Of a DNA stretch of 6,402 nucleotides, positions 1-4,658 are shown one piece after another. The notes below the pieces were generated by a model, which saw only the letters and a program-made list of their open reading frames with translations, did no database searches and was not told the DNA's origin. The position numbers and the translations under genes are program-made. The first letter of the stretch is position 1, and each line of letters begins with the position of its first letter. This stretch comes from Acidobacteriota bacterium (lineage in GTDB: Bacteria > Acidobacteriota > Vicinamibacteria > Vicinamibacterales > UBA2999). The stretch lies in assembly GCA_020851835.1 (NCBI GenBank), contig JADZBZ010000527.1, positions 1 to 6,402 of the forward strand, in the 5' to 3' direction.

Positions 1-836
1 ACCTGCGGCGGCACAACTGCCAGGAAGAAGTCCGGCTGAACCGCCGGCTCGCCCCGCGCGTGTATCTCGGGGTCGTGGCGCTCACGCGGGATGCCGGCGG
101 CGCATTCGCCATCGGCGGCGACGGCCCGGCCGTGGATTGGCTCGTGCACATGCAACGGTTGCCGGACAACCGGCACCTGGACGCGGTGATCGGGGCGGGA
201 GGCGCCCGCGCCGAAGAGCCGCGCATTCGTGCCGCTGCCCGGCACCTGGCGCAGTTCTTCGCAACCGCGACGCCGGAGCCGATCTCCGCGGGCGCCCATC
301 GCGGCGTGCTCGAACGCGGCGTGAAGGCCGATCGCGAGATGTTGTCGGACCCGCGGTACGGCCTGCCGCGCGCCAGGGTGGACGCCCTCGCCTGCGCGCA
401 ACTCGGGTTTCTGCACGACTGCGCGTCGCTTTTCGAGGTTCGCGTCAGCGCGGGCCGCATCGTCGAGGGCCATGGAGACCTGCGCCCCGAACACATCTGG
501 CTGGACCCCGAGCCCGCCATCCTCGACTGCGTGGAGTTCGATCGGACGCTCCGCACGATGGATCCGGCCGACGAACTTGCGTTTCTGGCGCTCGAGTGCG
601 AGCGGCTCGGTGCGCCGGAGGTGGGCGACTGGTTCATCGAGGCCTACATCGAGGCGACGGGCGATACGCCGCCGCTGGCGCTGCGGCACTTCTATCGCGT
701 GTACCGCGCGCTGCGGCGCGCCACCATTGCCGCGCGGCACCTGGATGACCCGTCGGTGAGCGATCCCGAGCGCTTCCTCGAGCGGGCCCGGCACTACGTG
801 AACCTGGCCGAGCCGGTGACGTGCCCCACGGCCTGA
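1..836 (+). CDS. COG2187-type aminoglycoside phosphotransferase-fold protein, 5'-truncated
   Basis: The frame is open from base 3 to the TGA at 834-836, and the true start lies left of the window. The first visible residues include an EEVRLNRRLAPRVYLGVV segment, which I recognise as the conserved early block of the COG2187 family (uncharacterised proteins with an aminoglycoside-phosphotransferase/kinase-like fold). A GTG at 60 lies inside this block and is therefore not the start. Further on is the HGDLRPEHIW motif, with the catalytic-loop Asp codon at 477-479, and a CVEFD motif, with the second metal-type Asp codon at 540-542. Both are typical of APH-fold kinases. Family members are sometimes fused to a C-terminal P-loop kinase (COG0645). 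Here the protein stops soon after the APH domain, so this is the stand-alone form. The substrate is unknown, and antibiotic resistance should not be inferred. It converges on the PRPP synthetase gene with a 27-bp gap. Confidence 0.85.
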   Translation, partial: LRRHNCQEEVRLNRRLAPRVYLGVVALTRDAGGAFAIGGDGPAVDWLVHMQRLPDNRHLDAVIGAGGARAEEPRIRAAARHLAQFFATATPEPISAGAHRGVLERGVKADREMLSDPRYGLPRARVDALACAQLGFLHDCASLFEVRVSAGRIVEGHGDLRPEHIWLDPEPAILDCVEFDRTLRTMDPADELAFLALECERLGAPEVGDWFIEAYIEATGDTPPLALRHFYRVYRALRRATIAARHLDDPSVSDPERFLERARHYVNLAEPVTCPTA

Positions 837-863
837 CCGTGCCGCCGTCCTGCCGGCCGCCCC

Positions 864-1844
864 TCAGCTGCCGGTGACGATGACGCCTTCCCCGTGCATG
901 GCCCTGACGGCGTCGGCGATGAGGCCCGAGCTGTCGATCAGGCGCACGCGTCCGGCCACCAGCGCCGGATCGAGCGCGTCGGGCGGGATGTGATCCAGCA
1001 CGAAGATCCGCTCGATGGCCGCGGCGGCGAGGGTTCGCGACGCGGCCGGTACGAACGCGCCGTGCGCGGCCGCTGCCACTACGCCCGTGGCGCCTTCCCT
1101 CAAGCACGCCTCCGCCGCCCGGGCCAGCGTGGTCCCGCCGCTGATGAGATCGTCCACCAGGACGACGGTATGCCCCTTCACCTGCCCGACCACGGCATCG
1201 CCGGTGACGATGCCCTCGCTGCGATGCTTCTCGACGAAGGCGGCGGCGATGTGCCGGCCGAGCCGCTCGCTGAGCGCCGCGCGATAGATCTCGGCGCGCT
1301 TGATTCCCCCCGGGTCTGGCGACACCACCACGAGCCTCCGATCGGGCAGCTCGTGCGCCAGCACGTCGGCCACCAGCGGCCCGGCTTCGATGTGCTCGGT
1401 GCGGCAGCGGAAGGCGTTCTGGAAGGCCGCCAGATTGTGCACTTCAACCGTGGCGACGCGGTCCACGCCGACGGCTTCGAACAGCGCGGCGACGTAGCGC
1501 GTGGTGACCGGGTCGTGCAACTTCGTCTTGCGATCCTTGCGTGAATAGCAGAGGAACGGCACGACCGCCGTCAGGCGGGCCGGGTCGGCGTCTCTGATCG
1601 CGCCGAGGAAGAACAGCAGCCTGCACAGCTTGTCGTTGACGTTCTGGGCTTCGTCGCCGTGCAGCGAGGCGACGACGTACACGTCGCGGCCCCTGACCTG
1701 GTCGAGCGGCCGGCTCTTGTGGTGTCCCCACTCGAACTCGCGTTCCTCGTGGGCGGCCAGGGCAACACCCAGCCGTGCCGCCACGCGCTCGCCGAGCGCC
1801 TGGCCCGACCGGAGAGCGAAGATCGCGAGCGGGACGTGCGACAT
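864..1844 (-). CDS. Divergent ribose-phosphate pyrophosphokinase (PRPP synthetase), 326 aa
   Basis: Predicted to make PRPP from ribose 5-phosphate and ATP in the cytoplasm, feeding nucleotide, His, Trp and NAD synthesis. Length (326 aa) and motif order match the Prs family: RKDRKTK at residues 102-108 (cf. RQDR), His136 in VEVHN, SPDPGG at 175-180, the flexible-loop Lys206/Arg208, and the PRPP loop VDDLISGGTT at 230-239. Several family-defining residues differ from class I enzymes. The FxDGE ATP-contact region reads FEWGH (37-41), and the third acidic residue of the PRPP loop is Ser, as in archaeal DDxIST loops. This is therefore probably not the standard class I housekeeping enzyme. The ATG at 1844 is chosen because a GGAG (1852-1855) lies 7 nt upstream and family similarity begins there, although the frame stays open further upstream. 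It is divergent from the bisphosphate nucleotidase gene. Because key residues differ, a related pyrophosphokinase or phosphoribosyltransferase-like role is possible. The symbol prs is withheld for that reason. Confidence 0.85.
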   Translation of the reverse strand: MSHVPLAIFALRSGQALGERVAARLGVALAAHEEREFEWGHHKSRPLDQVRGRDVYVVASLHGDEAQNVNDKLCRLLFFLGAIRDADPARLTAVVPFLCYSRKDRKTKLHDPVTTRYVAALFEAVGVDRVATVEVHNLAAFQNAFRCRTEHIEAGPLVADVLAHELPDRRLVVVSPDPGGIKRAEIYRAALSERLGRHIAAAFVEKHRSEGIVTGDAVVGQVKGHTVVLVDDLISGGTTLARAAEACLREGATGVVAAAAHGAFVPAASRTLAAAAIERIFVLDHIPPDALDPALVAGRVRLIDSSGLIADAVRAMHGEGVIVTGS

Positions 1845-1851
1845 ATCTGGT

Positions 1852-1855
1852 CTCC
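1852..1855 (-). promoter_or_regulatory. Shine-Dalgarno of the PRPP synthetase gene
   Basis: GGAG on the minus strand, 7 nt before the ATG at 1844. It decides the start within a frame that otherwise remains open for about 500 more bases upstream. Confidence 0.6.
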
Positions 1856-1929
1856 GCCGGCGCGGCTGATGCCGCGCGAGGCCTATGTCCCCGCCCCGGC
1901 GCGTCCCATCGGACCGGCGGCGCAGGCAA

Positions 1930-1953
1930 GTTATCGTGGTTGCGAGGGATAAC
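1930..1953. repeat. Inverted repeat GTTATC-N12-GATAAC before the nucleotidase gene
   Basis: A perfect 6-bp inverted repeat (1930-1935 and 1948-1953) sits just upstream of the GTG at 1960, in the 115-bp region between two divergent genes. The likely Shine-Dalgarno GAGGG (1944-1948) lies in the loop and overlaps the right arm by one base. It could be an operator, or an RNA hairpin affecting ribosome access. Six-bp arms are short enough to arise by chance. I see no convincing -35/-10 pair in this intergenic region. Confidence 0.3.
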
Positions 1954-1959
1954 CATATC

Positions 1960-2934
1960 GTGACTCTTCGCGAACTGGGCGTCGAAGCGGCGGCGGCGGC
2001 GGCGATGATGGCCGAGGCGGCACGCCTGGCCCGAACGGTGCAGGTAGACGCCGCCAGCGTGCGCGCGAAGGCAGACGAGTCGCCGGTGACCGTTGCGGAC
2101 TTCGCGGTGCAGGCGCTGGTGGCCGGGCGGCTGGCGCAACGCTTCCCAGCCGATCCGCTCGTGGCCGAGGAGGACGCCTCGGCACTGCGTCTCGAGTCCG
2201 GTGCCCGGTTGAGGAGGGGGGTGGTCGACGCGCTGACGGCCTTCGACTCCACAGCAGACGAGGCGACCGTGGCCGATGCCGTCGACCGCGGACGCGGCGA
2301 ACCGTCCGCCCGATACTGGACCCTGGATCCGATCGACGGCACCAAGGGCCTCCTGCGCGGCGGTCAGTACGTCGTCGCGCTTGCGCTGGTCGTCGAGGGG
2401 GCGGTCGAGGTGGGCGCCATCGGATGCCCGCGCCTGACGCTTCAACGCGCGGGCGCCGCTGAGGGCGGCGTCGCCCTGGCCGTCCGAGGCCGGGGGAGCT
2501 GGTGGATGCCGCTGGCGGGTGATGGGCGGCTGTCGCCGCTGGCGGTGTCGGTCATCGACGATCCGGTCCGGGCGCGGATCGCCGATTCCGCCGAGTCCGC
2601 CCACAGCGACCGTGCCCGGCAGCAGCGGCTACTGGCCGCGCTTGCCTGCCAGGCGCCTCCGCTGCTGATGGACAGCCAGGCCAAACACGTTGCCGTGGCC
2701 GCCGGCCAAGCGGACGTGCTGGTACGGTTCCCCCGGCCGGGATATCAGGAGGCCATCTGGGACCAGGCTGCCGGCGCGCTCATCGTCGCGGAGGCGGGTG
2801 GGCGCGTGACCGATCTGGCGGGCCGGCCGTTCGACTTCTCGACGGGACGGCGGTTGACCGGAAACGAGGGGGTGCTCGCCAGCAACGGGCGCCTCCATGA
2901 GGCGGTGATCGCCGCGATAAACCGGGTTATTTAA
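1960..2934 (+). CDS. 3'(2'),5'-bisphosphate nucleotidase, HAL2/SAL1-like (inositol monophosphatase superfamily)
   Basis: Predicted Mg-dependent phosphatase that converts 3'-phosphoadenosine 5'-phosphate (PAP) to AMP and phosphate, removing a toxic by-product of sulfotransfer. From a GTG start at 1960 it is 324 aa. Visible motifs in order are SPVTVADF (41-48), the metal-binding AEEDAS (69-74), LDPIDGTKG (122-130), a serine segment around SAESAHS (210-216), MDSQAK (237-242) and the metal/substrate motif WDQAAG (267-272). The TKG-xx-RGxQY continuation and the DSQAK segment resemble eukaryotic HAL2/SAL1 more than the shorter bacterial CysQ. An ATG at 1885 and a GTG at 1936 are in frame, but the added N-terminus is Arg-rich and does not look like the family. 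The GTG at 1960 follows GAGGG and starts at the usual REL segment. Residues 10-15 are six Ala from a (GCG)6 run at 1987-2004. It converges with tetR across 5 bp. Inositol-phosphate activity cannot be excluded. Confidence 0.88.
   Translation: MTLRELGVEAAAAAAMMAEAARLARTVQVDAASVRAKADESPVTVADFAVQALVAGRLAQRFPADPLVAEEDASALRLESGARLRRGVVDALTAFDSTADEATVADAVDRGRGEPSARYWTLDPIDGTKGLLRGGQYVVALALVVEGAVEVGAIGCPRLTLQRAGAAEGGVALAVRGRGSWWMPLAGDGRLSPLAVSVIDDPVRARIADSAESAHSDRARQQRLLAALACQAPPLLMDSQAKHVAVAAGQADVLVRFPRPGYQEAIWDQAAGALIVAEAGGRVTDLAGRPFDFSTGRRLTGNEGVLASNGRLHEAVIAAINRVI
1987..2004. repeat. (GCG)6 trinucleotide run
   Basis: Six perfect GCG units encode Ala10-Ala15 in the predicted N-terminal helix of the nucleotidase. 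Changes in unit number would stay in frame. Confidence 0.75.
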
Positions 2935-2939
2935 GTTAA

Positions 2940-3530
2940 TCAACCAAATGTGAGCCTGTCGATCGATACCGCAATTGACCTAAAAACGTCGATTTCGTCT
3001 GACACCTTGGCCATCAGGAGTGCCCCTTCGAGCAGGGCTACGATGTTGCGCGCGCGCTGGGCGTTACTTCCTGAGGGGATCTCGCCGCTCACCACGGCTT
3101 CGTCCAGCCAGCCCTCGATCACGCCGCACTGCTCGTGGAAGACGACCTGAACCGCTCGCCGCAGGCGCTCGTCCTGATGGGCGGTTTCCTGTGCCAGCCC
3201 GCCGAACGGCGACCCGAGCACGACGTGGTGGGTGGCCACGGCGCGCGTCTGCTGCTCCTCGAAGCACTGCACCAGTCTGCGCAGCCTGTCGAGGCCGGGA
3301 GGGCCGGATTGGGAGACGAGGTCGAAGACATGGGTGCGTGCGGCGGCCCAGCTGGCCGCCACCGCCGCGACGGCAAGATCGGTCTTGGAGGAGAAGAAGT
3401 GATAGAAGCTGCCCTTTCGCGCGTCGGCGCGGGCGCACAGTTCGTCCACACCCGTGGCGTGGAAACTGCGCTCCCAGAACAGCTCCATAGCGGTTTCGAT
3501 GAGGCGATCGCGTGTGGGCAGCCGGTCCAT
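2940..3530 (-). CDS. TetR/AcrR-family transcriptional regulator, 196 aa
   Basis: A one-component repressor-type DNA-binding protein. The N-terminal helix-turn-helix covers about residues 7-53: an RDRLIETAMELFWERSF first helix, then GVDELCARADARKGSFYHFFSSKTDL, whose KGSFYHFF is the usual recognition-helix end of TetR proteins. The C-terminal ligand/dimer domain carries GSPFGGLAQE (106-115), matching the GCxxGxLAxE signature of NemR/AcuR-like members, but with Ser107 where a Cys is common. Cysteines are at 32, 89 and 135. The ATG at 3530 has no good Shine-Dalgarno. A possible -10 TACGAT lies 9 nt upstream, so the mRNA may be nearly leaderless. A palindrome at 3554-3569 overlaps the proposed -35, which suggests autorepression. 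The SDR gene upstream on the same strand is a candidate target. The ligand is unknown. Confidence 0.93.
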   Translation of the reverse strand: MDRLPTRDRLIETAMELFWERSFHATGVDELCARADARKGSFYHFFSSKTDLAVAAVAASWAAARTHVFDLVSQSGPPGLDRLRRLVQCFEEQQTRAVATHHVVLGSPFGGLAQETAHQDERLRRAVQVVFHEQCGVIEGWLDEAVVSGEIPSGSNAQRARNIVALLEGALLMAKVSDEIDVFRSIAVSIDRLTFG

Positions 3531-3539
3531 TTCCGACGA

Positions 3540-3569
3540 ATCGTATGGTTGAATTGACTAATCGGTCAA
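3540..3569 (-). promoter_or_regulatory. Putative tetR promoter overlapped by operator
   Basis: On the minus strand, TTGACC (3564-3569) and TACGAT (3540-3545) are separated by 18 bp. They match the -35 consensus at 5/6 and the -10 consensus at 4/6. The predicted transcription start falls within a few bases of the ATG at 3530. The -35 is part of the operator-like palindrome at 3554-3569, so repressor binding would block RNA polymerase. Confidence 0.5.
3554..3569. promoter_or_regulatory. TetR-type operator, site 1
   Basis: TTGACTAATCGGTCAA has outer arms TTGAC/GTCAA and matches the 16-bp pattern TTGACCGATCGGTCAA at 14/16. It is 24 bp upstream of the tetR start codon and shares the 9-mer ATCGGTCAA with sites 2 and 3. 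Assignment to the adjacent TetR protein is inferred from position and from the familiar form of TetR-family operators. Confidence 0.65.
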
Positions 3570-3618
3570 GATCCGAAGCCCACGGCAGTGGATCGACCCG
3601 CACGAGATCCGCCAAATT

Positions 3619-3647
3619 TTCGTCTTACTAGCGTCAAGACCTATAGT
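3619..3647 (+). promoter_or_regulatory. Possible plus-strand promoter with no downstream gene
   Basis: TATAGT (3642-3647) matches the -10 consensus at 5/6. A weak TTCGTC (3619-3624) lies 17 bp upstream. The predicted start would be near 3653, inside operator site 2. No credible plus-strand gene follows; a 62-codon open frame from 3647 has no family features and runs antisense into the SDR gene. Confidence 0.25.
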
Positions 3648-3663
3648 TGTACCGATCGGTCAA
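3648..3663. promoter_or_regulatory. TetR-type operator, site 2
   Basis: The perfect 10-bp palindrome ACCGATCGGT (3651-3660) is followed by CAA. The 16-mer matches TTGACCGATCGGTCAA at 14/16. The left outer arm is degenerate and would match better with one base removed (TTG at 3647-3649). Its centre is 94 bp from site 1. Confidence 0.6.
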
Positions 3664-3744
3664 CCGAGTCCGCAGTCGAATACCGCGCCAAACCAGTCGA
3701 CGTCACGCAGACATCAGGGTCTTGCCGCTCACCTTGAGGTCGAG

Positions 3745-3759
3745 CGGTCTAGTAGACCG
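3745..3759. repeat. Perfect inverted repeat CGGTCTA-G-TAGACCG overlapping operator site 3
   Basis: Seven-bp arms (3745-3751 and 3753-3759) flank one base. The right arm is also the left half of operator site 3, so two overlapping palindromes share the TAGACCG half-site. This could allow two staggered repressor dimers to bind. Confidence 0.6.
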
Positions 3760-3768
3760 ATCGGTCAA
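3753..3768. promoter_or_regulatory. TetR-type operator, site 3
   Basis: TAGACCGATCGGTCAA contains the perfect 12-bp palindrome GACCGATCGGTC and is the best of the three sites (15/16 to the 16-bp pattern). It lies 20 bp past the SDR stop codon and 105 bp, centre to centre, from site 2. The rest of the 258-bp tetR-SDR intergenic region shows no gene that I can support. Confidence 0.7.
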
Positions 3769-3788
3769 CGCAACTGGCCTGCAGGGCT

Positions 3789-4529
3789 CTACTTCACATG
3801 CCGGCCGCCATCCACGCGGATGGTTTCGCCCGTGACGAAGTCGGTTTCTACCAGAAAGCACACGGCTCTGGCGATTTCGTCTTCTCCACCATAGCGCCCG
3901 AGAGGTGTCTCTTTTTCCACAGCTGCGATCTCTTGGGTGGTCGCACCGGACAGCGGGACGATGGGGCCGGGTGCGATGGCGTTGACGAGAATCTGGTCCG
4001 CCGCCAACTCCAGTGCCAGCGCTTCGGTTACTGCGATCACCCCGCGCTTGGCGACGTAGTACGGCGCATATCCCGCGTACCTGGGCCGGCCGCTCGCGGC
4101 GACCCAATCCGCAAAATTGACGATGCGCCCGCCCCCTTGCCGGCGCATGTGGGGCACCGCGGCCTGTGAGCAAAGGAACGTCGCCCGCAGGTCCACAGCT
4201 ATCTGTTCGTCCCAGTCAACGGCAGTCGTCATATCTAGGGGTATTGACTTATAAACGGACGCCATGTTCACCAGGATGTCGAGCCTGCCCAGGTCCGCCA
4301 CCGTGGCGCTCACCACGCGCGCGCACGCCTCCGCGTCCGAGAGGTCGGCCTGCCAGGCCCGACCCCGCCGCCCGAGAGCGCCGACGGAGGCCACCGTCTC
4401 GTCGGCCTCCGACCTGGACCGGTGGTAGACGACCGCGACATCGGCCCCCGCCTCGGCGAGCCGCCGTGCCACGGTCGCACCAATCCGCTTCCCGCCCGTG
4501 ATGAGAGCGACACGGCCTGAGATGGTCAT
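3789..4529 (-). CDS. SDR-family NAD(P)H-dependent oxidoreductase, pteridine-reductase-like, 246 aa
   Basis: A short-chain dehydrogenase/reductase with a Rossmann fold. The N-terminal cofactor motif is TGGKRIG (11-17), one residue shorter than the usual TGxxxGxG or TGxxxRxG. YHRSRS (35-40) places Arg/Ser after beta-2, which suggests NADPH. VNMAS (87-91) replaces NNAG. The catalytic region has Asp141 (NFADW) where classical SDRs have Ser, then Tyr157 and Lys161 (YYVAK). An Asp-Tyr-Lys arrangement is the PTR1/FolM pteridine-reductase pattern. The C-terminus has NAIAPGPI (183-190) and the usual TGETIRVDGG ending. The ATG at 4529 begins the standard SDR N-terminus. No Shine-Dalgarno is seen, but TAGAAT ends 7 nt before it. 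Reduction of a pterin or another carbonyl substrate is inferred. It sits upstream of tetR on the same strand, 258 bp away. Confidence 0.9.
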   Translation of the reverse strand: MTISGRVALITGGKRIGATVARRLAEAGADVAVVYHRSRSEADETVASVGALGRRGRAWQADLSDAEACARVVSATVADLGRLDILVNMASVYKSIPLDMTTAVDWDEQIAVDLRATFLCSQAAVPHMRRQGGGRIVNFADWVAASGRPRYAGYAPYYVAKRGVIAVTEALALELAADQILVNAIAPGPIVPLSGATTQEIAAVEKETPLGRYGGEDEIARAVCFLVETDFVTGETIRVDGGRHVK

Positions 4530-4536
4530 GAGGTCG

Positions 4537-4542
4537 ATTCTA
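4537..4542 (-). promoter_or_regulatory. -10 box of the SDR gene (leaderless arrangement)
   Basis: TAGAAT on the minus strand (5/6 to TATAAT) is followed by 7 nt and then the ATG at 4529. Transcription would start at or beside the A of the ATG. No clear -35 is seen. Confidence 0.5.
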
Positions 4543-4570
4543 CCGGACCGTGCGCACGTCAGGGGGCGGC

Positions 4571-4576
4571 TACAAT
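4571..4576 (+). promoter_or_regulatory. -10 box of the GT-B-like gene
   Basis: TACAAT on the plus strand (5/6 to TATAAT). The in-frame ATG at 4575 overlaps this box and so would not be inside its transcript. That argues for the downstream TTG start at 4659. It faces the SDR -10, with 28 bp between the two boxes. No clear -35 is seen. Confidence 0.5.
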
Positions 4577-4645
4577 GACGCCGTGCTGCCCCGGCGCGAG
4601 GCTTGCGAAGCTTGGCCGTGCGCGGTGGGCGCGTGGCGTTGCGGC

Positions 4646-4650
4646 GGAGG
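4646..4650 (+). promoter_or_regulatory. Shine-Dalgarno deciding a TTG start
   Basis: GGAGG, 8 nt before the TTG at 4659. This is the strongest ribosome-binding site in the window, and no comparable site precedes the ATG at 4575. Confidence 0.65.
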
Positions 4651-4658
4651 ACCGGCGA

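Noticed and set aside
1..836. Aminoglycoside resistance kinase
   Set aside because: The APH-like HGD motif is present, but the EEVRLNRRLAP block places it in COG2187, which is not a known resistance family.
894..1544. A 216-codon plus-strand open frame opposite the PRPP synthetase
   Set aside because: It lies fully antisense to a gene with clear Prs motifs, has no family features, and is the kind of long shadow frame common in GC-rich DNA.
1845..2345. Upstream extension of the PRPP synthetase frame to about 493 codons
   Set aside because: The extension is antisense to the nucleotidase gene, and GGAG with ATG at 1844 gives a normal-length Prs.
3703..3745. Minus-strand stretch encoding LKVSGKTLMSA, reminiscent of an SDR N-terminus, just downstream of operator 3
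   Set aside because: Eleven residues followed by a stop are too few to claim a decayed SDR copy. No Gly-rich motif follows.
3647..3835. A 62-codon plus-strand open frame in the tetR-SDR gap
   Set aside because: It has no ribosome-binding site, no recognisable motif, contains operators 2 and 3, and runs antisense into the SDR gene.
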